A stretch of DNA of 64,000 nucleotides from Prolixibacteraceae bacterium (GTDB lineage Bacteria; Bacteroidota; Bacteroidia; Bacteroidales; Prolixibacteraceae): the NCBI GenBank assembly GCA_028282705.1, contig JANQHI010000038.1, positions 1 to 64,000 on the forward strand. The letters run 5' to 3'. The notes beneath the pieces were generated by a model that saw nothing but the letters and a program-made list of their open reading frames with translations, made no database searches and was not told the DNA's origin. Position 1 is the first letter of the stretch; each line of letters opens with the position of its first letter. The translations under genes and the position numbers were made by a program. Below are positions 26,637-35,772 of the stretch, in pieces.

Positions 26637-27119
26637 ATGCGCACACTTTTTATTGAAAACCGCGAAGAAATTGACCAGGTAATTAATGCATGCAAAACCT
26701 GTTTCCTTGCTATGGCAGATGGGAATAAACCTTATGTTTTACCCATGAATTTTGGGCTTGATGAGGATACTGTGATCCTCCACTCTGCCCAAACAGGCAG
26801 GATGTGGGAAACATTAAAAAACAACCCCAATGTTTGTATCAACTGGACACTTGGAGAAGAATTGGCTTGGCAGGATGTGCAGGTTGGATGCAGCTACAGG
26901 GTGAAATCAAAATCAGTATTGGTTGAGGGCAAAGTGGAATTTGTTGAAGGGTATGATGAAAAAGTGAGGTGCCTTGAAATTTTAATGGCTCAATACAGTG
27001 AACGTGAATTTAAATTCAATGCCCCTGCAGTGAAAAATGTAGGTATATTAAAAGTCAATATTGAAAAAATTTCAGCAAAAGAGTTTGGAGCCAAAGCTGT
27101 AACCCCATGGAAATCATGA
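26637..27119 (+). CDS. Pyridoxamine 5'-phosphate oxidase-like flavoprotein (Nim type)
   Basis: This is a 160-residue FMN-binding split-barrel protein. It opens with an ENREEIDQVINACKTCFLAM segment and continues with DGNKPYVLPMNFG, ILHSAQTGRMW and NPNVCINWT, the pattern of the PPOX/NimA-like group. Members bind FMN or heme, and some reduce nitroimidazoles. Resistance cannot be inferred from this sequence. It starts 7 bases after dnaG and is probably cotranscribed with it. Confidence 0.82.
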   Translation: MRTLFIENREEIDQVINACKTCFLAMADGNKPYVLPMNFGLDEDTVILHSAQTGRMWETLKNNPNVCINWTLGEELAWQDVQVGCSYRVKSKSVLVEGKVEFVEGYDEKVRCLEILMAQYSEREFKFNAPAVKNVGILKVNIEKISAKEFGAKAVTPWKS

Positions 27120-27209
27120 CATACCCTGATAAGAATATTTTATAATCTTCTTGAATAAAAGCCACAAAATATATTGCCTATCTTTACTCCCATCTTTATT
27201 TACATTGAA

Positions 27210-28250
27210 ATGATTTTTGTAACTGGTAGTACTGGATTGATTGGGGCACATCTTTTATTTGAATTGGTAAAATCAGGTAAAAAAGTGGTTGCCTTAAAAC
27301 GTGGCTCAAGCAATATTCAGCAAACCCTTAAAATATTCTCCTATTATTCAACACAGCCCAAAAACCTCTTTGACAAAATCAACTGGGTAGATGGAGACAT
27401 GCTTGATTACTTTAGGATGCAGGAACTTATAGCTGGGGTTGATACAGTTTACCACTGTGCTGCCATTGTCTCTTTTGACCCAAGGGAAAGAAAAAAAATG
27501 GTTTCAGAAAATGTGGAAGGGACTGCCAACCTGGTAAATGCATCCATTGAAAACAAGGTAAGGAAATTCTGCCATGTAAGCTCAATTGCAGCACTTGGGC
27601 GCACATCCAATGGGGTTTCAATAACTGAGGAAACCAAATGGGTACCATCTAAGAAAAATTCAGGTTATTCTGAAAGTAAATTTTTTTCTGAAACTGAGGT
27701 TTGGAGAGGTATTGAAGAAGGAATAGATGCTGTAATTGTAAACCCATCCATTGTTTTAGGCCCAGGGAACTGGAACCAGGGAAGCCCAAAACTATTTAAG
27801 GCAGTTTACAATGGGTTGAATTATTACACCAAAGGTATTACAGGCTATGTTTATGTGAAAGATGTGGTGCAAGCCATGTTAACATTAACTGATGATCAAC
27901 ATTTCCCAATGTGTAAAAACCAACGTTTTTTGCTAAATGCTGAAAACTGGAGTTACCAGGACATGTTTAATGCAATTGCTGATGCCCTGGCTGTAAAAAA
28001 ACCAGGTAAGTATTTATCAGATTTTATGCTTGAGGTAGCCTGGAGGGTTGCATCTGTGGGCAGGTTGTTTACAAATAAACCTCCTTTTATTACAAAAGAT
28101 GCTGTTTCAAATTCAAATGCCAAACATTATTTTAATGGAAGTAAAGTTAAAGCATCTATCCAAGGTTTTGAGTACAGGGGCATATCAGAAATAATAAAGG
28201 GCATTGCTGAAATTTTTCTTGCTGAAGCAAAAAATAAGGGCTTGAAATAA
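27210..28250 (+). CDS. NAD-dependent epimerase/dehydratase
   Basis: The 346-residue extended SDR begins MIFVTGSTGLIGAHLL, continues with the FCHVSSIAALG segment, and has the active-site pair in YSESKFFSE, then VNPSIVLGPGNW. It belongs to the same dihydroflavonol reductase-like branch as the gene at 21388. I start at ATG 27210, where the Rossmann motif begins; the frame extends to a TTG at 27174 with a hydrophobic but unlikely leader. It is monocistronic and faces metK tail to tail. The substrate is unknown. Confidence 0.87.
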   Translation: MIFVTGSTGLIGAHLLFELVKSGKKVVALKRGSSNIQQTLKIFSYYSTQPKNLFDKINWVDGDMLDYFRMQELIAGVDTVYHCAAIVSFDPRERKKMVSENVEGTANLVNASIENKVRKFCHVSSIAALGRTSNGVSITEETKWVPSKKNSGYSESKFFSETEVWRGIEEGIDAVIVNPSIVLGPGNWNQGSPKLFKAVYNGLNYYTKGITGYVYVKDVVQAMLTLTDDQHFPMCKNQRFLLNAENWSYQDMFNAIADALAVKKPGKYLSDFMLEVAWRVASVGRLFTNKPPFITKDAVSNSNAKHYFNGSKVKASIQGFEYRGISEIIKGIAEIFLAEAKNKGLK

Positions 28251-28292
28251 GTTCAAACCCTATCTTTTTTAGGATATTCTTTTCTAATAAAC

Positions 28293-29549
28293 CTATACCA
28301 ACCCAAATTCTTTTTTAACTGTATCAACAAAATCCAGTTTTTCCCAGGTAAATAGTTCTACCTCTTTTTCAGTTTTTCCCCAATAAGGTGAATCAAAGGT
28401 TTTTTTAACTGTCATTGGAGTTCTTCCCATATGACCATAAGCTGCTGACTCAAGATATATTGGGTTTCTTAGTTTCAACCTCTCTTCAATGGCTATAGGC
28501 CTCAAGTCAAATATTTCTTGGATTTTTTCAGCAATTTCACCATCAGATAAAGGAACATTCTTCCTGCCATATGTGTCCACATAAACACCCACTGGTTGTG
28601 CCACACCAATAGCATAAGCCAACTGGACAAGCACTTCATCAGCTACTCCTGCAGCTACCAGGTTTTTAGCTATGTGTCTTGAAGCATATGCAGCTGACCT
28701 GTCAACTTTTGAAGGGTCTTTCCCTGAGAATGCACCCCCTCCATGGGCTCCCCTGCCACCATAAGTATCCACAATAATTTTCCTGCCTGTCAATCCTGTA
28801 TCACCATGCGGGCCCCCAATAACAAATTTGCCAGTTGGGTTAACATGATAGATAATATCCTCACCAAACAGAGCCTGAATTCTCTCAGGCAGTTTTGCTT
28901 TTAAGCGTGGAACCAGGATATTGATCACATCCTCTTTGATCTTTGCCAACATAGGCTCATCCTCATCAAACTCATCATGCTGGGTTGAAACTACAATGGT
29001 ATGCACCTTCAAAGGAGTATTGTCATCAGCATATTCAATGGTAACTTGCGATTTTGAATCAGGGCGCAAATAGGTCATCTCTTTTTCTTCTCTCCTGATC
29101 TCAGCCAACTCAATCAGCAAACGATGGGATAATTCCAAAGATAATGGCATGTAGTTGTCAGTATCTTTGCTGGCATAACCAAACATCATTCCCTGGTCAC
29201 CAGCTCCCTGATCATTTTTATCTTCCCTGTCAACTCCTCTGTTGATATCAGGGCTTTGTTCATGGATTGCCACTAATACCCCACAAGAGTCTCCATCAAA
29301 ACGATATTCAGCTTTGGTGTAACCAATTTTATTGATCACCTCACGTGTAACTTCCTGTACATCAACATATGTTTTTGATTTTACCTCACCTGCCACTACC
29401 ACCTGCCCTGTGGTAACCAATGTTTCAATGGCCACTTTTGAATCAGGGTCAAAGGCTATAAAGTTGTCTAACAAGGCATCAGAAATTTGGTCAGAAACTT
29501 TATCAGGATGCCCCTCTGATACAGATTCACTTGTAAATAAATAACTCAT
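28293..29549 (-). CDS. metK: S-adenosylmethionine synthetase
   Basis: This 418-residue enzyme makes S-adenosylmethionine from methionine and ATP. Its motifs are [18 protein letters not shown] at the N-terminus with the ATP-binding His, [11 protein letters not shown], the P-loop-like [19 protein letters not shown], and [17 protein letters not shown] place the start at ATG 29549: the frame opens with GTG two codons upstream, but homologues begin [14 protein letters not shown]. The upstream leader (29550-29703) contains a SAM-II riboswitch and a hairpin that covers the start region, so product SAM should switch the gene off. mtnA and mtnP at 49380-51388 recycle the by-product of SAM use. Confidence 0.96.
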   Translation of the reverse strand: MSYLFTSESVSEGHPDKVSDQISDALLDNFIAFDPDSKVAIETLVTTGQVVVAGEVKSKTYVDVQEVTREVINKIGYTKAEYRFDGDSCGVLVAIHEQSPDINRGVDREDKNDQGAGDQGMMFGYASKDTDNYMPLSLELSHRLLIELAEIRREEKEMTYLRPDSKSQVTIEYADDNTPLKVHTIVVSTQHDEFDEDEPMLAKIKEDVINILVPRLKAKLPERIQALFGEDIIYHVNPTGKFVIGGPHGDTGLTGRKIIVDTYGGRGAHGGGAFSGKDPSKVDRSAAYASRHIAKNLVAAGVADEVLVQLAYAIGVAQPVGVYVDTYGRKNVPLSDGEIAEKIQEIFDLRPIAIEERLKLRNPIYLESAAYGHMGRTPMTVKKTFDSPYWGKTEKEVELFTWEKLDFVDTVKKEFGLV

Positions 29550-29552
29550 TGT

Positions 29553-29603
29553 CACAAATTTTTAATCCACCGTCAAGTGGAAAGGTTATTTTTAAAATTT
29601 GTG
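29553..29603 (-). promoter_or_regulatory. Start-sequestering hairpin, expression platform of metK
   Basis: On the minus strand CACAAATTTT (29603-29594) pairs with AAAATTTGTG (29562-29553), 3 bases before the metK ATG. Inside, CCAC and GTGG form a further small stem. Its 5' arm overlaps the TCCAC (29605-29601) that closes the alternative helix with the aptamer, so the two helices exclude one another. Confidence 0.6.
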
Positions 29604-29632
29604 GAATATTGTGATTGAAAGGATGTAAAACC

Positions 29633-29685
29633 CGATTGCTTTAGCATTTTTTTCAGTGGTTGCAATCAATCACAAATCTGTCCAC
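29633..29685 (-). promoter_or_regulatory. SAM-II riboswitch aptamer before metK
   Basis: The minus strand shows the SAM-II (metA motif) H-type pseudoknot in order. P1 5' arm GTGG is at 29685-29682, then the conserved L1 GATTTG, P2 5' arm GATTG (29671-29667), ATTGCA, P1 3' arm CCAC (29659-29656), the A-rich L3 TGAAAAAAATGCTAAA with the invariant GCTAAA, and P2 3' arm CAATC (29638-29634). These match the known class in order, spacing and conserved bases, and the downstream gene makes the ligand. A competing helix, TTGTGATTGA (29675-29666) with TCAATCACAA (29618-29609), would break the aptamer when SAM is low. S-box (SAM-I) parts such as the kink-turn are absent. Confidence 0.82.
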
Positions 29686-29695
29686 ATAACAGGTG

Positions 29696-29703
29696 CAAAA
29701 GTA
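29696..29703 (-). promoter_or_regulatory. Predicted -7 promoter element of metK
   Basis: TACTTTTG on the minus strand fits TAnnTTTG. Transcription starting 7-10 bases downstream would begin just before the aptamer's first paired base (29685), which supports both calls. A clear -33 TTTG is not visible. Confidence 0.45.
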
Positions 29704-29984
29704 GCATTCTTTTCAGGAATAAAAAAGTTATTTAGAATTATTTTAACCTAGCAGATTTTATGGAATCAACCTATTCTCAAAAACCAGAACAGAAGTATTT
29801 TTTTCAATATTACTGTTTTAAAAGGTAGGTTTTTCGACTTAACCCGAAAAGTTTACCCCTATTTTTTCGGTTTCATAAGAAACTTTTACCCTAAAATAAA
29901 AACCAGTCCCTTCCACATTACTCACATAAGAAAGGGGTCTTCATTATGTAATGGCAGAATTAAGAAAAATATTCCTGATCAAAT

Positions 29985-30989
29985 TTAAGCCATCATCATA
30001 AAATCTTTCCCTTCAATATAACCTTTATCAAAAAGGAACTTCCCAATCTGTTCGCGAGCATTATATTTTGCTACCATTGATACAATAAACAACTTCCCTG
30101 GTACGGGTATTTTTAAATACCCCAAGCAAGGTTTTACTGATGTCTTATCATCTTCCAAATCAAAAAAACCTTTTATAATGAGCCCTTCTTTTTCCAGGTA
30201 AGCAGCACGTTGCCTTGTTTTCCTGCCTGCCCCCCATACCCATATTTCGGGATGGAATGGGTTATTTTTTTCAGACCATAAATTAAAATACCTGGCCTTT
30301 ACCCTGAAGAAAGCGTCATCAGAGTAACGCCCGTCAGTCCTGGTAAGGCGTTTGGGTGAATCATGCCAATCCAACAATTTCTCAGGGATTTTATTCATTT
30401 GCACACCTGCCTGTAAAAACCTTAACTGCATTTCATAATCTTCAGGGAAATTCCCATCAAGGCATCCTCCATGCTTTTCATACATTTCACGCCTAAACAT
30501 GATGGTGGGGTTTATCACAGGGATTTCAATAAACCTTTTTAAAAAAATACTTTCTGGAGTATGAAATGAATTTACCCAATCCACAAAGCGTTCAAAACCA
30601 TCTGATCTTTTTAAAGAAGAAACATAATTAACATAAGCTCCAACTAACCCTATTTCTTTGCATTTATTCAAATAGTTAACCTGTTTTTCCAGCCTTTGGG
30701 GCAATGAAATATCATCAGCATCCATCCTGGCCATGTATTTGCCTCTTGCTTTTTCAAGCCCCTTGTCCATAGCAAATGTAACCCCTTGTTTTTCTTCATG
30801 AAAGATTCTTACCCTTTTATCCCAGGATGCTGATTTTTCAGCAATCATCCTACTTTGGTCAGTTGAATTGTTATCAACCAATATCATTTCAAAATCAGAA
30901 AAAGTCTGATCCAATATGCTTTGGATGGCCTTTTTTAATGTTGCCTCTGCATTGTAAAAAGGAAGGATAACAGAAACTTCAGGTGGCAT
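29985..30989 (-). CDS. Family 2 glycosyltransferase
   Basis: This is a 334-residue GT2 enzyme of the inverting GT-A fold. It starts VSVILPFYNAEATLKKAIQS, then has ILVDNNSTDQS, the nucleotide-sugar DXD-type motif ARMDADDISLP and a later NFPEDYEMQLRFLQAG with the probable catalytic acid. It transfers a sugar from a nucleotide donor to an envelope glycan or glycoprotein. The C-terminal part (from about residue 250, WVWGAGRKTRQRAAYLE) resembles a small Rossmann-like appendage. It starts 3 bases after gldA on the same strand and is thus cotranscribed with it. The acceptor is unknown. Confidence 0.87.
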   Translation of the reverse strand: MPPEVSVILPFYNAEATLKKAIQSILDQTFSDFEMILVDNNSTDQSRMIAEKSASWDKRVRIFHEEKQGVTFAMDKGLEKARGKYMARMDADDISLPQRLEKQVNYLNKCKEIGLVGAYVNYVSSLKRSDGFERFVDWVNSFHTPESIFLKRFIEIPVINPTIMFRREMYEKHGGCLDGNFPEDYEMQLRFLQAGVQMNKIPEKLLDWHDSPKRLTRTDGRYSDDAFFRVKARYFNLWSEKNNPFHPEIWVWGAGRKTRQRAAYLEKEGLIIKGFFDLEDDKTSVKPCLGYLKIPVPGKLFIVSMVAKYNAREQIGKFLFDKGYIEGKDFMMMA

Positions 30990-30992
30990 TCC

Positions 30993-31898
30993 TTATTTTG
31001 TTAGTTGTTGAAATACATTTTCAAGGCTTTGCTTCATTTGCTGCATGGTCAATATTACCAGGTTGTTTTTCACAGCAAAATGGAAAAGCCCAGGGCGAAT
31101 GTCATTATCATTTAATGATTCAAAAAACCATTTCCCATTAGAAAAATTAACATTACCAATGCCTGGAATATTTTCCAATTGCCTTTTATCAGGATTTTTA
31201 TCAAACTCAACAATTACTTGTTGTTTTTCCTGAAGGCTGTTTTCTTTTATTTTATCAACAGGACCATCAATTACAACTACCCCATTATTGATTATTAAGG
31301 CTCTTGAGCAAACTGCCTCAACTTCCTGCATGATATGTGAAGAAAGGATAACTGTTTTTTCCTGGCTGATATTTTTTATTAAGTTCCTGATCTCTTCCAG
31401 TTGGTTAGGGTCAAGCCCAGTGGTAGGCTCATCCAATATCAAGACTGATGGGTCATGGATTAAAGCTTGTGCAAGCCCAACCCTTTGCTTGTACCCTTTT
31501 GACAAAGCACCTATTTTTTTATGCTGTTCATTAACAAGCCCTGTTAACCCAATGATATTTTCAACCTGCTTCTTCCTGTTTTTGACCTTATACAAGCTTG
31601 CTACAAAACCAAGGTATTCTTTAACGTATAAGTCTGTGTACAATGGGTTGTGCTCTGGAAGATAGCCAATATACTTCCTTAAGCCTGTGTTTTTAATGGT
31701 TACAAGCTCATCATTTACATAAGCTTCCCCTGAGCAAGCCTGGAGGTATCCTGTAATAATTTTCATCATGGTTGATTTGCCAGCTCCATTAGGCCCCAAA
31801 AAACCTACAAGCTCACCTTTGCCAATAGAAAAGCTTATAGAATCCAGTGCTTTCTGCTCTCCATAATGCTTAGTTATATTTTCTACTTTAATAGACAT
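30993..31898 (-). CDS. gldA: Gliding-motility-type ABC transporter ATPase (GldA)
   Basis: The 301-residue ABC ATPase has Walker A GFLGPNGAGKST, the Q-loop and signature (LSKGYKQRVGLAQAL), Walker B (VLILDEPTTGLD) and the switch His in ILSSHIMQEVE. The N-terminus MSIKVENITKHYGEQKALD closely follows GldA of gliding Bacteroidota, which pairs with membrane proteins GldF and GldG. Those genes are not adjacent here; only a GT2 gene follows, at 3 bases. GldA-like ATPases also occur in non-gliding relatives. I start at ATG 31898, not at the TTG two codons upstream. The family is firm and the motility role is inference. Confidence 0.85.
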   Translation of the reverse strand: MSIKVENITKHYGEQKALDSISFSIGKGELVGFLGPNGAGKSTMMKIITGYLQACSGEAYVNDELVTIKNTGLRKYIGYLPEHNPLYTDLYVKEYLGFVASLYKVKNRKKQVENIIGLTGLVNEQHKKIGALSKGYKQRVGLAQALIHDPSVLILDEPTTGLDPNQLEEIRNLIKNISQEKTVILSSHIMQEVEAVCSRALIINNGVVVIDGPVDKIKENSLQEKQQVIVEFDKNPDKRQLENIPGIGNVNFSNGKWFFESLNDNDIRPGLFHFAVKNNLVILTMQQMKQSLENVFQQLTK

Positions 31899-31985
31899 AA
31901 TCAATTAACGTAAACAAAAATAATCTATTCTTTTTATTTTGTGTACTTTGGGTTAAATTTGCAGTTCCATAAATCAGATTGGAGT

Positions 31986-33845
31986 ATGAAGGACTTAAAT
32001 TTCAATTATATTAAAGACCTTACCAAATACGAGCGCCAGAATACGTGGGAAGTAAATATTGGTAACACGCCAATGGGGGGAAGCAATCCTATTCGCATCC
32101 AATCAATGACTGATACTGACTCACGTGACACAGAAGCAACAGTTGACCAACTTGTCAGGATCATTAAAGCCGGGGCAGATTATGTGAGGGTTACTGTTAA
32201 AGGTATCCATGATGCTGAAAATTTAAAAAACATAAAAAAAGAACTTGTTTCCAGGGGATATAACACTCCACTGATTGCTGACATCCATTTTAATCCCAAA
32301 CTGGCTGAGATTGCAGCAAAGTATGTCAGGAAGATCAGGATCAACCCTGGGAATTTTTATGATAAAAGAGCCCAGTTCAAGCATGTATTGTATAATGATG
32401 AAGAATACAAAGAAGAGCTGGAAAAAATAGAACAACATTTTACACCTTTTGTCCAACTTTTAAAAAACACAAAAACTGCTTTAAGGATTGGGGCAAACCA
32501 GGGGTCACTTTCTGACAGGATCATGAGCAGGTATGGTGACACGCCTGCTGGAATTGTTGAATCTGTTATGGAATTCCTGAGGATTTGTAAAAAGGTTGAT
32601 TTCAAAGATGTGGTTATTTCTATCAAATCAAGCAACACCAGGATAATGGTGTACACTGTCAGGCTACTGAATTTCAAAATGCGCCTGGAGGATATGAAAT
32701 ACCCATTGCATCTGGGAGTAACTGAAGCAGGTGAAGGTGAAGATGGCAGGATAAGGTCTGCTGTTGGGATTGGGGCATTACTGGCTGATGGCATTGGAGA
32801 TACCATTCGTGTATCACTTACAGAAGAACCTGAAAGAGAGATACCTATTGCCAAGAAATTATTAGACCATTTTAAAACTTACCTTAACCATGAGTTAATA
32901 AGTGCCCCATTGCATGCACAAACTAACCCATTTGAATATGAGAGGAGGTCGACCAGGCCTGTGCTAAACATGGGAGGGAAACAGAAACCTGTTGTGGTTG
33001 CTGACCTGGCAGACAGGTCAATGAATGAACTGCTTCCAATCCGTGGGAAACTGATACCTGATTATTTCCTATCAAACAACAGGATACTGGACTTACATGG
33101 AGAAGAATACCCAATTATATCATTAGAAGATTATCTTTTTGAAAGCACAAGATGGGGAAGGATGAAATTTATCAGGACCAATAAAATGGAATTTGACCGT
33201 TTTATGGATATGCACCCTGAAATACTTTTCAAACTAAAACAAACCAGGAAAACAGTATTGATCCTTGAAAGTTTCAACAAAAACCCATTTGCTGAGTTGC
33301 GGGCATTCTTTATGATGCTTGAAACCCATATTTGGAAGGTTCCTGTTATCCTTTACCATAAATATCATGAACGCAACCTTGAAGACCTTCAAATAAAAGC
33401 ATCAGCTGATTATGGTGGCCTTTTTATTGATGGTTACGGAGATGGGATTTGCCTGTCTAACTCAGGAAATAATATCACATTTACTGAATTAAAAGACCTG
33501 AGCTTTGGTATTTTGCAGGCAAGCAGGATGAGGGTAACCAAAACAGAATTTATTTCTTGCCCTGGCTGTGGGCGCACATTATTTGACCTGCATGAAACTA
33601 CCAAAAAAGTAAAAGAGCATTTCCAACATTTAAACCACCTTAAAATTGGAGTTATGGGTTGTGTGGTTAATGGTCCTGGAGAAATGGGTGATGTTGACTA
33701 TGGCTTTGTAGGTGTTGGCAATGGTAAGGTAAACCTTTACAAAGGGCAAAACCTGAAAAAAAGGCATATCCCTTACGAAAATGCTGTGGAAGAACTGGAA
33801 CAGCTCATCAAAGAAAATGATGACTGGACTGACCCTGAGCATTAA
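31986..33845 (+). CDS. ispG: 4-hydroxy-3-methylbut-2-enyl diphosphate synthase
   Basis: IspG (GcpE) carries out the sixth step of the non-mevalonate isoprenoid pathway with a 4Fe-4S cluster. The 619-residue form is much longer than the 360-400 residues of E. coli because it contains the central insert of Bacteroidota, Chlamydiae and plants (about residues 270-500). The N-terminal barrel shows PIRIQSMTDTDSRD and PLIADIHFNPKLA. The C-terminal Fe-S domain holds cysteines in CPGCGRTLFDL and GVMGCVVNGPGE. I start at ATG 31986, preceded by GGAG; an upstream GTG would add 15 unmatched residues. Confidence 0.95.
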   Translation: MKDLNFNYIKDLTKYERQNTWEVNIGNTPMGGSNPIRIQSMTDTDSRDTEATVDQLVRIIKAGADYVRVTVKGIHDAENLKNIKKELVSRGYNTPLIADIHFNPKLAEIAAKYVRKIRINPGNFYDKRAQFKHVLYNDEEYKEELEKIEQHFTPFVQLLKNTKTALRIGANQGSLSDRIMSRYGDTPAGIVESVMEFLRICKKVDFKDVVISIKSSNTRIMVYTVRLLNFKMRLEDMKYPLHLGVTEAGEGEDGRIRSAVGIGALLADGIGDTIRVSLTEEPEREIPIAKKLLDHFKTYLNHELISAPLHAQTNPFEYERRSTRPVLNMGGKQKPVVVADLADRSMNELLPIRGKLIPDYFLSNNRILDLHGEEYPIISLEDYLFESTRWGRMKFIRTNKMEFDRFMDMHPEILFKLKQTRKTVLILESFNKNPFAELRAFFMMLETHIWKVPVILYHKYHERNLEDLQIKASADYGGLFIDGYGDGICLSNSGNNITFTELKDLSFGILQASRMRVTKTEFISCPGCGRTLFDLHETTKKVKEHFQHLNHLKIGVMGCVVNGPGEMGDVDYGFVGVGNGKVNLYKGQNLKKRHIPYENAVEELEQLIKENDDWTDPEH

Positions 33846-33950
33846 ATGGTACATCATTGTAAATGATATTTTAATCCACCAAATCCTTGATAAAAATCCT
33901 TTTTAAGGTATACTTAAAACAATATGTTTGCGCCCTGAAATTTTATTGGG

Positions 33951-34649
33951 ATGAAGCACATATTAGCCATATTATTGATACTCATTTCAGCCAGGGCATT
34001 TGGGAAAGATATAGGACAGTTATCTTTTGATATTGAACTCCTTAGCAGGCACTATTGGAGGGGGTCCCAAATGGGTGATACCCCTGCAATTGAACCCAAC
34101 CTTTCCTATACATATGGAAACTTCAATTTTTCTGTGTGGGCTGCACATACTTTAAATGAAAGTTATGTTGAAATTGACCTTATCCCATCTTATACCTACA
34201 AAAATTTCAAGTTTATATTTTTTGATTATTACAACCCAATCCCTTTTCAAAACAACAATTATTTTGCGTTTAAAGAAGGGGAAAACCGCCATTCTTTTGA
34301 GTTGGCAATTAATTATGATGGCAAAGGGGAAATCCCTGTTAAATTAATGGCTGGCACTTTTATTTTTGGTGATAAGGATAAAGAAACAGGAAAGCCTTTT
34401 TATTCTACTTATTTGGAAGCAGGTTATCCTTTTACTTTAAAAGATTTTGATTTTGAATTGCATATTGGGGCAAGCCCCCACAAAGGATATTATGCCAATA
34501 ATGCTGCAATTGTCAGCACTGGTATTTCATGTTCAAGGCAAGTGGAAATAACAAAATCCATCATCCTGCCAGTTGGGATATCCTATCATTACAACCCTTC
34601 TGTTTCAAAGTCATTTTTAATTTTTGGGATTGGCATAAGTGCTTTATAA
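33951..34649 (+). CDS. Outer-membrane beta-barrel protein of unknown function
   Basis: The 232-residue protein has a signal peptide (about residues 1-18, ending in RAFGKD) and then repeated amphipathic strands with aromatic girdles: LSFDIELLSRHYWRGSQM, NFNFSVWAAHTLNESYVEI and NFKFIFFDYYNPIPF. It ends in a strand, SFLIFGIGISAL. The pattern SRHYWRG and EPNLSYTYGNF resembles the TorF-like putative porin family. No enzyme motif is seen. It follows ispG by 105 bases and is probably transcribed separately. I cannot assign a substrate. Confidence 0.7.
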   Translation: MKHILAILLILISARAFGKDIGQLSFDIELLSRHYWRGSQMGDTPAIEPNLSYTYGNFNFSVWAAHTLNESYVEIDLIPSYTYKNFKFIFFDYYNPIPFQNNNYFAFKEGENRHSFELAINYDGKGEIPVKLMAGTFIFGDKDKETGKPFYSTYLEAGYPFTLKDFDFELHIGASPHKGYYANNAAIVSTGISCSRQVEITKSIILPVGISYHYNPSVSKSFLIFGIGISAL

Positions 34650-34689
34650 TTGAAGTTGCTTGTATTTAAACTGGTGAGCTTAGTCCCCC

Positions 34690-35050
34690 TCAAATAATTC
34701 CAATTTCTGCCCCAAAAAGTCCCTGCAAGGTTCCCATTCCTTCAATCCCCTCAGATGGGGTATACCTTATTTCATGGCTTTTATTGTCCATGCTTATTTT
34801 TATCCATTCATCACAACCATCAACACACAAGGGATATTTCTTTCGTAATTTATCCCATTTTCAGCAATTTGTATTTTTAATGTGCCACCACACCACCCAC
34901 AAACAGTGCCATATTCAATAAGCTTGCCCCCTCCAGTTCCATTAAATAAGGCATAATTGGGTTATTGTCCCCTTCTTCCTTACAGCCAGTAAAAGGCAAA
35001 CAGGAAAGGGCCAATACAAATGCTGCTAAAATCTTTGCCTTTTTATCCAT
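34690..35050 (-). pseudogene. Broken lipoprotein gene with two frameshifts
   Basis: Read across two frame changes this stretch encodes one coherent lipoprotein. The first part (ATG 35050) has a signal with lipobox LPFTGCKEE. A change in the five-base C-run at 34926-34930 leads to KLIEYGTVCGWCGGTLKIQIA. A change in an A/T-run (about 34857-34860) leads to WDKLRKKYPLCVDGCDEWIKIS and a tail ending in GTLQGLFGAEIGII (TGA 34692-34690). The spaced cysteines (CGWC, and CVDGC) suggest a metal or disulphide site. Both changes are at homopolymers, so either the gene is dead or the consensus has errors. Without repair only a 57-residue N-terminal fragment would be made. Confidence 0.7.
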
Positions 35051-35136
35051 ATCACCAGCCAAAATAAGTTAAAAATTTTTACTTGCCCTTTATTTGCTAT
35101 TTTTACCAACTAGTAATTTTCATAAATACCTTTCCT

Positions 35137-35709
35137 ATGGCAAAAACTTATTGGAAACCTGGCACCATTATTTACCCCCTCCCTGCTGTAATGGTAAGTT
35201 GTGGGGAAACACCCAAAGAACATAACATTATAACCATTGCCTGGACAGGCACCATTTGTAGTGACCCCCCAATGTGTTACATTTCTGTGCGCCCATCAAG
35301 GCATTCATATGATATTATTAAAAGGACTGGGGAATTTGTAATTAACCTTACTACTGAAAAACTGGCCAGGGCAACTGATTGGTGTGGTTGCAGGTCAGGA
35401 AGCAAATACAACAAATGGAAAGAAATGGGGCTTACCCCAGCTCCTGCAAAACATGTTAAAGCACCTATAATTGAAGAATCACCAGTTAATATTGAGTGCA
35501 AAGTAAAAGAAATAATTGACCTTGGGGTACACCACATGTTTGTTTCAGAAGTAGTGGGGGTATCTGTTGATGATACTTATTTAAACGAGCAAAATGCATT
35601 TAGCTTTTCAAAAGCCAGGCCTTTGGTTTATAGCCATGGCCACTATTTTGGTTTAGGGGATATTATTGGGAAGTTTGGTTGGTCAGTAGAAAAGAAAAAA
35701 AAGAAATAG
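35137..35709 (+). CDS. Flavin reductase family protein
   Basis: This is a 190-residue FMN-binding split-barrel protein of the flavin reductase/DIM6-NTAB family. Markers are MAKTYWKPGTII at the start, PAVMVSCGE, ITIAWTGTICSDPPM and VSVRPSRHSYDII-like ISVRPSRHSYDI, then EFVINL. These enzymes reduce free FMN or FAD with NAD(P)H, or bind flavin as an electron shuttle. I start at ATG 35137; the frame extends upstream with a hydrophobic run but the family begins here. It lies 63 bases before the M3 peptidase on the same strand. There is no obvious monooxygenase partner in the window. Confidence 0.85.
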   Translation: MAKTYWKPGTIIYPLPAVMVSCGETPKEHNIITIAWTGTICSDPPMCYISVRPSRHSYDIIKRTGEFVINLTTEKLARATDWCGCRSGSKYNKWKEMGLTPAPAKHVKAPIIEESPVNIECKVKEIIDLGVHHMFVSEVVGVSVDDTYLNEQNAFSFSKARPLVYSHGHYFGLGDIIGKFGWSVEKKKKK

Positions 35710-35772
35710 TTTACCCACTTACCATTGGTTTGGTGTAGGGCTTATAAATAATTTTAGTTAGACAAAAAAAGG

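Noticed and set aside
27174-27209. Signal-like leader of the epimerase from a TTG start
   Set aside because: The Rossmann motif begins right after ATG 27210; soluble SDRs do not carry such a leader.
29609-29685. S-box (SAM-I) riboswitch before metK
   Set aside because: GCAACC and GCTAAA recall the S-box, but its kink-turn, P2a and central GGCCC parts are missing. The SAM-II arrangement explains all conserved bases.
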